39,802 nt of DNA from Chloroflexota bacterium. GTDB taxonomy: Bacteria; Chloroflexota; Limnocylindria; Limnocylindrales; CSP1-4. The notes below the pieces were generated by a model, which was not told the origin of the DNA, made no database searches, and saw only the letters and a program-made list of their open reading frames with translations. Positions 21,787 to 28,523 of the stretch are shown one piece after another. Position numbers and translations under genes: made by a program. Positions within the stretch are counted from its first letter, which is position 1. The number at the start of each line of letters is the position of its first letter. The stretch covers positions 1 to 39,802 of the forward strand of contig VEOW01000084.1 of the NCBI GenBank assembly GCA_012026785.1, written 5' to 3'.

Positions 21787-23040
21787 GTGCCCACCCCGTC
21801 GAGCCCCGAGATCCGCCCCATCCGCGAGGACGAGCTGGAGGCCTGGTTCGAGGCCTTCACGACTGCCTTCTACATCTGGCACAACGTCGCGCCCCGGGCA
21901 ATGGCCGAGGCGCGCCGACCGATCCTCGATCTCGACCGGGCGATCGGGGCCTTCGAGGGAGCGCGGAGCGTCGGCACCTTCCGAACGTTCGGCAGCGAGC
22001 TGACGCTGCCCGGCGGCGCCCTCGTCCCGGTCAACGCCGTGACCGGCGTCAGCGTCCGGCCCACCCACCGGCGTCGCGGAATCCTGAGCGCGATGAACGC
22101 CGACGACGTGCGGCGCGCCGCGGACCGCGCCGATGCCGCCAGCGTTCTGATCGCCTCCGAGTGGCCGATCTACGGCCGCTTCGGGTACGGGCCGGCGACC
22201 TGGGCCGCCCGCTGGACGGTTCGAACGCGGGCAGCGCGCTTCCTGACCGCGCCGGTCGGAGACGTCGAGCTCGTCGACGTCGGGGCGGCTCGACAGCTGC
22301 TGCCCGAGATCTACGAGCGACATCGAGCCTCCCAGCCGGGGGCGATCCGGCGCGACGACGTCCGCTGGGACTTCGAGCTCGGGATCCGAGAGTGGCCGGG
22401 CCGGCCACGCTGGTTCGGGTCGGTGGCGATCCACCGCGCTCCGGACGGCACGGCCGGCGGCTACGCCCGCTACCACGGCGAGGAGCAATGGGAGCAAGGC
22501 ATCCCCGACAACGTCCTCATCCTCGACGAGCTGTTGACGGCCAATCCGGAGGCCGAGCTGGCGCTCTGGGCGTACCTGGTCCGGATGGACCTCACGGCGA
22601 CGGTCCGGGCCGACACGCGGCGGCCGCGCGAGCCCTGGGTCTGGCATCTCGCCGACGCCCGTGCCGCCCGCCAGAGCCGGCTCGGCGAGATGCTCTGGGT
22701 CCGGATCCTCGACGTCCCGCGGATCCTCTCGAATCGGGCTTACGATCGGTCGGCGGAGCTGGTCCTCGAGGTCCTCGATGAGGTCGCGGGTCGGCCTGGA
22801 CCGGCCGCTGGCCGCTACCGGCTCGAGGCGTCGCCCGACGGCGCCGCCTGCCGCCGGACGGACGCGGCGGCGGACATCACGCTCGGGGGCGACCAGCTCG
22901 GGGCGGCGGTGCTCGGCGGGACCCGGCTCGTCGACGCGACCCGGGCCCGGCCGCCGGTCGAGAGCCGGGCGGGCGTGCTGCGCGAGCTCGACGCCCTCCT
23001 TCGAACCCCCGACGAGCCGTGGTGCGCGACCTGGTTCTGA
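21787..23040 (+). CDS. Eis-family GNAT N-acetyltransferase
   Basis: A 417-residue acetyltransferase with the three-part Eis layout. An N-terminal GNAT domain carries the acetyl-CoA loop VSVRPTHRRRGILSAM (near 95) and the YGRFGYGPAT block, whose tyrosine is the expected general acid. A second GNAT-like half and a C-terminal sterol-carrier-like domain (ADITLGGDQLGAAVLGG) follow. The protein ends in phenylalanine (WCATWF), fitting Eis enzymes, which use the terminal carboxylate in catalysis. Mycobacterial Eis acetylates aminoglycosides and lysines; what this one modifies is unknown. Confidence 0.88.
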   Translation: MPTPSSPEIRPIREDELEAWFEAFTTAFYIWHNVAPRAMAEARRPILDLDRAIGAFEGARSVGTFRTFGSELTLPGGALVPVNAVTGVSVRPTHRRRGILSAMNADDVRRAADRADAASVLIASEWPIYGRFGYGPATWAARWTVRTRAARFLTAPVGDVELVDVGAARQLLPEIYERHRASQPGAIRRDDVRWDFELGIREWPGRPRWFGSVAIHRAPDGTAGGYARYHGEEQWEQGIPDNVLILDELLTANPEAELALWAYLVRMDLTATVRADTRRPREPWVWHLADARAARQSRLGEMLWVRILDVPRILSNRAYDRSAELVLEVLDEVAGRPGPAAGRYRLEASPDGAACRRTDAAADITLGGDQLGAAVLGGTRLVDATRARPPVESRAGVLRELDALLRTPDEPWCATWF

Positions 23041-23063
23041 GCTGACGGAGCGGGCCGGTCAGC
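23041..23063. terminator. Possible bidirectional terminator between convergent genes
   Basis: GCTGAC and GTCAGC can pair across an 11-base GC-rich loop. The hairpin sits immediately after the Eis-type stop and overlaps the end of the small membrane-protein gene on the other strand. There is no U-tract, so this is weak. Confidence 0.3.
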
Positions 23064-23397
23064 CGACCTGGAGGCAGGCGCGCAGGATGCTGATCACGAT
23101 GAAGCCGATGATCACGAGGGTGAACCAGTTGGGCGTCGACTGGGCCGCGGCCTCGGATTCGTCCGATCGTCGCTGCGCCACCTGGGCGCGGCGTATCCGG
23201 CTCGCTGCCGTCGCCTCGCCCTCCGCCGCGGCGCGCCGGACCCACGACGGGATGGCGTTGCGGCGAGCGGGTCCACCCGCCCCGGTCAGGATGTTCGGCG
23301 CGGCCTCGTCTGACAGGCGGTTCGGCCGCGGCCGTTCGGCCTGACCCCCGGTCGGATCGCCGATGTCGCCACCAACCCGCCGTCCACGCTCGCGCAT
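23059..23397 (-). CDS. Small C-terminally anchored membrane protein, 112 aa
   Basis: Not a family I recognise. Residues 1-85 are hydrophilic, rich in Arg, Ala and Glu (AIPSWVRRAAAEGEATAASRIRRAQ). Residues 91-108 (NWFTLVIIGFIVISILRAC) form a single membrane segment at the very C-terminus, so it is likely tail-anchored with its body in the cytoplasm. It follows the polysaccharide deacetylase gene by nine bases on the same strand and is probably co-transcribed. Confidence 0.6.
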   Translation of the reverse strand: MRERGRRVGGDIGDPTGGQAERPRPNRLSDEAAPNILTGAGGPARRNAIPSWVRRAAAEGEATAASRIRRAQVAQRRSDESEAAAQSTPNWFTLVIIGFIVISILRACLQVG

Positions 23398-23406
23398 GAC
23401 GGCACC

Positions 23407-24417
23407 CTAGAGCATCGCGTCGAGGTTGACGAGATCGAAGCCGCGGGACCGCAGACCGTCGACGACCCGCGGCAGCGCCTCGAATGTCTCGTAGCCGCCG
23501 AGGTGCATCAGGACGATCGAGCCACCGCGAGCATCGGCGAGCACCTTGGCCACGATCTGGTCGGCAGTCGGGCCGGGCGGGTCGTTCTTGATCGGCCGCC
23601 AGTCGATCGTGTCGACGTCCCAGAGGACGGTGTAGCGGTAGTGGTTGGCCCCGATGGCCACAAGGGCCTCGGTGTCGTAGCCGCCGTTCGGCGGCCGGAA
23701 GAACGGTCGCGGGTTCTGCGAGCAGTGCGGCGCGAGCGCGGCCTCGGTCCGGGCCAGCTCGTCGGCGATTTCGGCGGGGTTGAGATCCCGGAAGTCGGTG
23801 TGCGTGTAGGAGTGGTTGCCGAGCGTGAACAGCTCCGGGTGAGCGTCGACGATCCCGAGCACGATGCGCCCGGCGTCGGTGTTGGGGTTGTCGGCCATCC
23901 AGCCGGTCATGAAGATCGTCGCCTGAACGTCGTGCTCGACCAGCCAGTTCACGATCGCGAGGGCATCGCCGACCCGGCCGCCCATGTCGAACGTCAGGGC
24001 GACGTCGTTCGACGTCCGAGGGCCGTGGCGGACGAGCGTGCTGGGCGGGAGCGGAGTCGACGTCGGGCCGGGTGTCGCGGTCGGCGGCGCCGTTGGCCGT
24101 GGCGTGGTCGACGGGCGAGGCGTGGCTGTCGGCCGAGGCGTCGGAGGCGGCGTGGGCTTCGCCGTCGGAGGCGGCGTGGGCTTTGGCGTGGGTGCCGGCG
24201 TCGCCGTCGGGGTGATCGTTGGGGACGGCGTCGGCGTCGGCGTCGCAGAGGGCGGCGCCGTGGGGGCCCAGGCGGTTGGTGTGACGTGGGCTGTCGGCTC
24301 TGGCGGGCCGGTCGTCGCGGGCGCGGTCGGGGAGGTGGTGGGCGCCGCGACACACGCGCTCAGGACGGCGGTGAGGACCAGGCCGGACCACCCGGCCAGG
24401 GATCGGCGGCGGCTCAT
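23407..24417 (-). CDS. Polysaccharide deacetylase lipoprotein with Thr/Pro linker
   Basis: A 336-residue exported NodB-domain protein. Residues 1-22 are a lipoprotein signal with the lipobox LSAC (Cys22). Residues 25-125 are a stiff Thr/Pro-rich linker of PTP-like repeats. The NodB domain has LTFDMGG (142-147), where catalytic Asp144 is kept but the usual second Asp of TFDDG is Met. HSYTH (202-206) provides two metal histidines, and FFRPPNGGYD and IVLMHLGG follow. It probably deacetylates peptidoglycan or another wall glycan from the outer face of the membrane. ATG 24417 has AGAGG upstream. Confidence 0.88.
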   Translation of the reverse strand: MSRRRSLAGWSGLVLTAVLSACVAAPTTSPTAPATTGPPEPTAHVTPTAWAPTAPPSATPTPTPSPTITPTATPAPTPKPTPPPTAKPTPPPTPRPTATPRPSTTPRPTAPPTATPGPTSTPLPPSTLVRHGPRTSNDVALTFDMGGRVGDALAIVNWLVEHDVQATIFMTGWMADNPNTDAGRIVLGIVDAHPELFTLGNHSYTHTDFRDLNPAEIADELARTEAALAPHCSQNPRPFFRPPNGGYDTEALVAIGANHYRYTVLWDVDTIDWRPIKNDPPGPTADQIVAKVLADARGGSIVLMHLGGYETFEALPRVVDGLRSRGFDLVNLDAML

Positions 24418-24698
24418 TCGACCTCTGGGACGACGCTACGACGCGGTGGCGCTGCCGCCTACGGCCATCCGCGCTGAACCTCACGGGCCGCTCGGCCCTG
24501 CCGTTCGGATGGGTGATGGCGAAGGCCCCCTGCCGATCCGGGCAAATGGCACTGGCCGCGCCGCGCGTGACGGGCGCAGGCTCCGGGTCGAGAGGGGCGA
24601 GGGCGGCGGAGGTGCGCCGCACGGCACTCCCGGTGCAGGGCTGCCCGGAGGCCGCGAGGACCGTCGCCGACGATGGGCAGCCTGGGATGGTGCTCGCG

Positions 24699-24872
24699 AT
24701 GGCCGATCAGCTCTCCCGAAGCCGGTGGTCCGATCCAGCCCTGCAGCGCGCGATCGCGCTGGCGGGCCTCGTGATCCTCCTGCTCCTGCTCCCGGTCGTG
24801 CTCGGGATGCAGCCTCAGGGGGCGCCGTCATTCGACGTCACGCTCGATCCGGCCGGCCCGCTGCCGTTCTGA
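24699..24872 (+). CDS. Small single-pass membrane protein, 57 aa
   Basis: A short reading frame: MADQLSRSRWSDPALQ, then a strong hydrophobic segment (IALAGLVILLLLLPVVLG) and a polar tail ending DPAGPLPF. ATG 24687 would add four residues; the frame is open further up but without sense. No family is known to me. It is divergent from the deacetylase gene. A TTCGAA palindrome lies just after its stop, followed by a hairpin. Confidence 0.45.
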   Translation: MADQLSRSRWSDPALQRAIALAGLVILLLLLPVVLGMQPQGAPSFDVTLDPAGPLPF

Positions 24873-24901
24873 GGGTTCGAACCCCGGGGCCGGGGCAGCG
24901 A

Positions 24902-24920
24902 CGAACCGCCCAGCGGTTCG
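24902..24920. terminator. Hairpin between two convergent small genes
   Basis: CGAACCGC and GCGGTTCG form a perfect 8-bp stem with a three-base loop. The left arm can instead pair with GGGCGGTTC at 24937-24945, so two exclusive folds are possible. No U-tract is present. Confidence 0.5.
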
Positions 24921-24924
24921 GCCG

Positions 24925-25107
24925 TCAGCCTCCGACGGGCGGTTCGATCTCGACGCCCTCGTCGAGCACGTCCATCGCCGATCGACGCTTGCGTCCAATC
25001 TCCCCGCGGAACTCGACGAACTGCGGTGACCGGGTGACCAGGCCGATCATCGCGATCACCACCACGACGACGGCCAGCCCGAGAGCGATCGACAGGACCC
25101 GCTTCAT
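24925..25107 (-). CDS. Small membrane protein, 60 aa
   Basis: MKRVLSIALGLAVVVVVIAMIGLVTRS gives a single N-terminal membrane segment. A charged cytoplasmic or exported tail follows (EFRGEIGRKRRSAMDVLDEGVEIEPP). The GGAGGTGA ribosome binding site seven to eight bases before ATG 25107 is one of the best in the window and decides this start over the open frame upstream. No family recognised. Confidence 0.62.
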   Translation of the reverse strand: MKRVLSIALGLAVVVVVIAMIGLVTRSPQFVEFRGEIGRKRRSAMDVLDEGVEIEPPVGG

Positions 25108-25262
25108 GGCGTCACCTCCGGCCGTGCCGAGACTCGCCATCGGGCGGTCGGGCGCGGCATTGCCTGCCGCGAATGGTGGCTCCCTCACCCGGTGCAGGCG
25201 AGTGCCATGCGGCCCCAACTGCAGGCCGGCCCCATGACCCGCCGGTGCGAGGGACCCGGCCT

Positions 25263-25421
25263 TCAGTGGCGCCGCCGGACGTGGATGACGAGACCGGCAG
25301 CCAGGAAGCCGCTGCCGACCGAGCTGACCAGCGCGGCGAGACCGACGTGGAGGGCAACGTGCCAGGCGTGGGGCGCCAGCCCGACGTCGCCGATCTCGCA
25401 GACGAGCACGCCGTGCCTCAC
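25263..25421 (-). CDS. Very small membrane protein, 52 aa, coupled to the DUF4383-like gene
   Basis: Reading from GTG 25421 gives 52 residues ending at TGA 25263. After VRHGVLVCEIGDVGLAPHAWHVAL comes one hydrophobic segment (HVGLAALVSSVGSGFLAAGLVI) and a basic tail HVRRRH. The GTG overlaps the stop of the DUF4383-like gene as GTGA, which suggests translational re-initiation rather than chance. It is not a family I know, and its shortness keeps confidence moderate. Confidence 0.5.
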   Translation of the reverse strand: MRHGVLVCEIGDVGLAPHAWHVALHVGLAALVSSVGSGFLAAGLVIHVRRRH

Positions 25422-25822
25422 ATCGCCCGGGCGGGCGACTCGCTGCGAGCCATCCAGCCGAGGCCCACGCTCACGATCGCCAAGGCCGCGTGCAGGACGT
25501 GATCGGCCGCATTGACCGGGGCATTCTCGAACAGGCCGAAGAGTGCCGGATCGATGATCGTGACGATGAGCACGGCGGCGTACAGCAGCCCGAACCAGAT
25601 CATCCCGTTGGCCAGAGCAGAGCCCTGCAGCAGGTAGCCGATCCCCAACGCCACCGCGCCGGTTGCGATGTGAACGACGTTATGCAGCGCGTTCACCCGG
25701 AACAGCGCGCTCGGATCTTCGCTGGCGATCGGGTTGTTCGGGACGAAGCCGATGATGCCCGCCCCGATGAGGGCGATGCCGGCGAACAGCATCCACCAGC
25801 GGCCCAGACGCAGGTTGTCCAT
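25418..25822 (-). CDS. DUF4383-like four-TM membrane protein
   Basis: A 134-residue protein with four membrane segments and the ALHNVVHIATGAVALGIGY block after the first segment, which I associate with DUF4383 proteins of Actinomycetota and Chloroflexota. A second His motif, AADHVLHAALAIVSVGLGW, is in the last segment. Function is unknown. ATG 25822 is chosen because AAGGAGG lies five bases upstream; GTG 25825 would be too close to it. The 52-aa gene overlaps its stop. Confidence 0.72.
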   Translation of the reverse strand: MDNLRLGRWWMLFAGIALIGAGIIGFVPNNPIASEDPSALFRVNALHNVVHIATGAVALGIGYLLQGSALANGMIWFGLLYAAVLIVTIIDPALFGLFENAPVNAADHVLHAALAIVSVGLGWMARSESPARAM

Positions 25823-25950
25823 CACTTCCTCCTTGCCGGATCGGGAACGGCACGCGCGAGCAGGTGCATCCGACTCCCGGATCGTGCGCGGCGTCTCGCG
25901 TCAGCGGCCTTCGCAGCGCGAGGCGGGTGATTACAGGCGCGTGAGGATTC

Positions 25951-26763
25951 TCAGGCGAGCCGTCGCACGTCCAGTGCACGACCCCAGTGGAGGGTCCGCA
26001 CGGCGACCAGCACGCCGAGGGCCGCCAGGACGAGGATCGCCGCCGCGCCCGTTGACGCCGCGAGGTCGCCGGCCTGGAACTCGGCGTACACGACCAGCGG
26101 CAACGTCTGGGTTCGGCCCGGCAGGTTGCCGGCAAACATGATCGTGGCGCCAAACTCGCCGAGCGAGCGCGCCCAGGCCATGACCAGCCCGGCCGCGAGG
26201 GCCGAACCCGCCAGCGGCAGCGTGACGCGGCGGACGACCTGCAGCTCGGAGGCACCGTCCGCTCGAGCGGCGTCCTCGAGATCGCGGTCCACGGCCGCGA
26301 TGCCGGCTCGAGCCGAGCGAATGAAGAACGGCGCGGCGACGAAGGACTGGGCGATGACGACGGCGACCGTCGTGAAGGGGATCGAGACCCCCATCAGCCC
26401 GAGCGGCTCGCCGATGAGGCCTCGCCGACCGAACACGAACAGCAGCGCCAGGCCGGCGACCGACGGTGGCAGGACGATCGGCAGGTCGACGACCGCCTCG
26501 AGCAGCCCCGAGCCACGGAACCGCCGGCGTGCCAGCAACAGCGCCAGGGGCGTCCCGAGCAGCACCGTCAGCACGAGGCTGACGGCCGTGGTCGCGAGGC
26601 TCAGGCCCAGCGCGTCGAGCACCGCCGGCGCGAGGGCGAAGCCGGCATCGGAGCTGGCCATCGCGGCCCGGATCACGAGGACGATGATCGGTAGGCCCAG
26701 GAACGCGGCGATGAGCGCGGCCAGCGTCGAGAGCCCCACCGCCGAGGCCTCCGGGGACCGCAT
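25951..26763 (-). CDS. modB: Molybdate ABC transporter permease
   Basis: A 270-residue inner-membrane permease. About six hydrophobic segments are visible, with the permease cytoplasmic loop ERxxGAS-like sequence LEDAARADGASELQVVRRVTLPLAGSALAAG. FGRRGLIGEPLGLMGVSIPFTTVAVVIAQSFVAAPFFIRSARAG and SLGEFGATIMFAGNLPGRTQTLPL are characteristic of ModB/CysT-type permeases. Its ATG shares one base with the modA stop. No ATPase gene follows on this strand, so ModC must come from elsewhere. Confidence 0.92.
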   Translation of the reverse strand: MRSPEASAVGLSTLAALIAAFLGLPIIVLVIRAAMASSDAGFALAPAVLDALGLSLATTAVSLVLTVLLGTPLALLLARRRFRGSGLLEAVVDLPIVLPPSVAGLALLFVFGRRGLIGEPLGLMGVSIPFTTVAVVIAQSFVAAPFFIRSARAGIAAVDRDLEDAARADGASELQVVRRVTLPLAGSALAAGLVMAWARSLGEFGATIMFAGNLPGRTQTLPLVVYAEFQAGDLAASTGAAAILVLAALGVLVAVRTLHWGRALDVRRLA

Positions 26764-27620
26764 CACGGCGGCGGCCCGAACCCGAACCGGGCGAGGACCG
26801 CCTGGCCGTCCGGCCCGGCGATCCACTCGAGGAACTGGCGCGCCTCCGCCGGCTGCGTCGAATCACCGACGACGACGCCGGCGTACGTCGCCGCGACGTT
26901 CGTTCCCGCGGGCAGCGGCACGACCTGGACCTGGGTCGAGGACACCGCGTCGGTGACGTACACGAAGCCGGCGTCGCCCTCGGCAAGCTCCAGCTTGGCC
27001 AGGACCGCGCGGACGTTGTCTTCGCGCGAGACGACGTTGGCCCCGTAGGCAACGGCAAAGCCAGCCGGGTAGCCGGCGAGGCCGGCCAGCTTGCGGACGA
27101 CTTCCTGTGCGTAGAGGGTGATCGGCACGTCCTCGCCCGCGGCGATGATCTTGACGCCCGGATCCGCGAGGTCGGCCGGCGCCTGGATGCCGGCGGGATT
27201 CGAGGACGGCACGACGAGCGCCAGGGCGTTCTGGGCGAAGGCGACCGGCTCGCCGTCGGCGAAACCGGCCTCGACGAGCCGCTGGGCATTGACCGAATCG
27301 GCGGACAGGAAGACGTCCGCCGCGGCCCCCTGCTCGATCTGGGTTCGAAGCGCGGCCGACGAATCGGCGGCCACGGTCAGCGTGATCGTCGGATGGTCCA
27401 TCTCGTAGACGCTCTTGGCCGCGGCGAGGGCGTCTCGCAGCGACGCCGCCCCGAACACGACCAGCTCGACGCGCTCGCCAATGAGCGTAGGCGGCGCGGT
27501 CGGCGGCGCCTCGGTGATGACCGGTGGCTCCGATTCGTCGGGGGCGCCGGCGCAGCCGCCGAGGAGCACCGTCGCGAGCGCAACCAGTGCGGGCAGGACG
27601 ATCCCGGGTCTGAGCACCAC
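26763..27620 (-). CDS. modA: Molybdate-binding lipoprotein
   Basis: A 285-residue substrate-binding lipoprotein. The signal ends in LLGGC with lipid Cys23, and a Pro/Thr/Glu linker follows. The binding domain begins VELVVFGAASLRDALAAAK, then AADSSAALRTQIEQGAAADVFLSAD, both typical of ModA. Serines in GAAS and DSS are the usual oxyanion ligands. SREDNVRAVLAKLELAEGDAGFVYVTDA completes the second lobe. Tungstate binding cannot be excluded. Start GTG 27620 lies six bases after the regulator stop. Confidence 0.92.
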   Translation of the reverse strand: MVLRPGIVLPALVALATVLLGGCAGAPDESEPPVITEAPPTAPPTLIGERVELVVFGAASLRDALAAAKSVYEMDHPTITLTVAADSSAALRTQIEQGAAADVFLSADSVNAQRLVEAGFADGEPVAFAQNALALVVPSSNPAGIQAPADLADPGVKIIAAGEDVPITLYAQEVVRKLAGLAGYPAGFAVAYGANVVSREDNVRAVLAKLELAEGDAGFVYVTDAVSSTQVQVVPLPAGTNVAATYAGVVVGDSTQPAEARQFLEWIAGPDGQAVLARFGFGPPP

Positions 27621-27625
27621 GGCCC

Positions 27626-28144
27626 TCAGCGCGCCGGGACTTCGACGACGACGTTGGTCGCTTTGACGACGCAGACCGCCTCGTCCCCCACCCGCAGTCC
27701 TAGGTCCTCGACCGCCTCGGCCGTCATGAGGCTCACCAGGCGGTGTGGGCCGGCCTGGACCTCGACCACGGCCGCCACCCGGTCGACCTCGATCCGCGTG
27801 ACGATGCCCTCGAATCGATTACGCGCCGACTGGGCACGAATGGGCCGCTCGACGCCCGCCCGACGCCGCTCGGTCAGCAACCGCTGGACGTCATCGAGTC
27901 GAAGGAGTCGCTGGCGCCCGTCCGTCCGGTGCGTCCGGATGCGGCCGTCTCGCTCCCAGCGCCGCAGCGTCTCGACCGACACGCCCAGCATCTCGGCCGC
28001 CTCGCCGATTCGCACCGCCCGCTCGCCGTTGGGCACGGCCGCCTCGCCGTGGGGCACGGCCGCCTCGCCGTGGCGCACGGTCGCCTCGCCGTTGCGCACG
28101 GTCGCCTCGCCTGGAAGTCGGGCAGCCTTCCGTTCGCGTGCCAT
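27626..28144 (-). CDS. MerR-type HTH regulator fused to a Mop/TOBE molybdate-binding domain
   Basis: A 172-residue putative molybdate-responsive regulator. Residues 1-45 are five to six tandem heptapeptides of the form GEATVRN/GEAAVPH that also repeat the first helix of the HTH. The MerR-like HTH follows (VRIGEAAEMLGVSVETLRRWERDGRIRTHRTDGRQRLLRLDDVQRLL). Residues about 105-172 are a TOBE/Mop domain (SARNRFEGIVTRIEV...VCVVKATNVVVEVP). It is unlike classical ModE, which has a LysR-type HTH. Lying directly upstream of modA, it probably senses molybdate and controls modAB. A leaderless-type -10 and an inverted repeat precede it. Confidence 0.85.
   Translation of the reverse strand: MARERKAARLPGEATVRNGEATVRHGEAAVPHGEAAVPNGERAVRIGEAAEMLGVSVETLRRWERDGRIRTHRTDGRQRLLRLDDVQRLLTERRRAGVERPIRAQSARNRFEGIVTRIEVDRVAAVVEVQAGPHRLVSLMTAEAVEDLGLRVGDEAVCVVKATNVVVEVPAR
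27996..28111. repeat. 21-bp in-frame tandem repeat, about 5.5 copies
   Basis: Units of the type GCCGCCTCGCCGTGGGGCACG repeat from 27996 to 28111 with a few substitutions each. They code for heptapeptides at the N-terminus of the MerR-Mop regulator. Because the unit is a multiple of three, copy-number change would keep the frame. Confidence 0.85.
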
Positions 28145-28150
28145 GTGAGC

Positions 28151-28156
28151 ATTCTA
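28151..28156 (-). promoter_or_regulatory. -10 box of the molybdate regulator, leaderless-type
   Basis: TAGAAT on the minus strand, six bases before ATG 28144, with no ribosome binding site. It overlaps the inverted repeat at 28155-28176 by two bases. Confidence 0.5.
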
Positions 28157-28176
28157 TCGCTGAAACAGACGCGATA
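28155..28176. promoter_or_regulatory. Inverted repeat over the molybdate-regulator promoter
   Basis: TATCGC and GCGATA are separated by ten bases, centre 28165.5, and fall in the spacer between -10 and -35. This is where MerR-type regulators bind, so it is a candidate auto-regulatory operator. Confidence 0.4.
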
Positions 28177-28206
28177 TCTAGGTACCTGCGGCGAGCTGTC
28201 CGAGCG

Positions 28207-28239
28207 CTGGCGGCGAGCTGGCGGCGAGCTGGCGGCGAG
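28207..28239. repeat. 11-bp tandem repeat, three perfect copies
   Basis: CTGGCGGCGAG occurs three times without a break in the non-coding region upstream of the molybdate regulator. Confidence 0.8.
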
Positions 28240-28523
28240 CGGCCCACGGCGGCGGACCGCCCACGCCAAGCGCGGTCTGATGCTCATGGCATGGTCAAAC
28301 TCGGGGCAAGCGGCCCATATCGCCGCCCACTCTGGGCGCAGATGGGCGTTCGGTCGGGGGATTCAGCGTGGCGACCGCCTGGCCGCCCCGGCAGCCGCCC
28401 GCTGCGGTCACCGAAGTGGCCCGGAAGTGCCGAGAATGACCACGTGCTGGTCATCGCGGCACTGAACCACTGCCGGGGCGACCGGAGGAGGCGCGACGGC
28501 AGCGCGCGGTCAGTCGTCGAGGA

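Larger units (their letters stand above)
28145..28523. other. Intergenic region upstream of the molybdate regulator, 379 bp
   Basis: No gene is supported. It holds the regulator promoter and inverted repeat (28151-28176), a three-copy 11-bp repeat (28207-28239) and otherwise featureless GC-rich sequence. The reading frames that cross it have no family character. Confidence 0.5.

Noticed and set aside
23041-23063. Strong intrinsic terminator
   Set aside because: The stem is only six pairs with a large loop and no U-tract; it is kept as a low-confidence feature only.
24870-24890. T-loop-like GGTTCGAACCC suggesting a tRNA 3' end
   Set aside because: The flanks do not form a T-arm or acceptor stem, there is no CCA-proximal cloverleaf upstream, and the same TTCGAA core occurs throughout the window.
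28240-28520. Coding gene in the region upstream of the molybdate regulator
   Set aside because: Open frames there lack a ribosome binding site, leaderless promoter or recognisable protein character.
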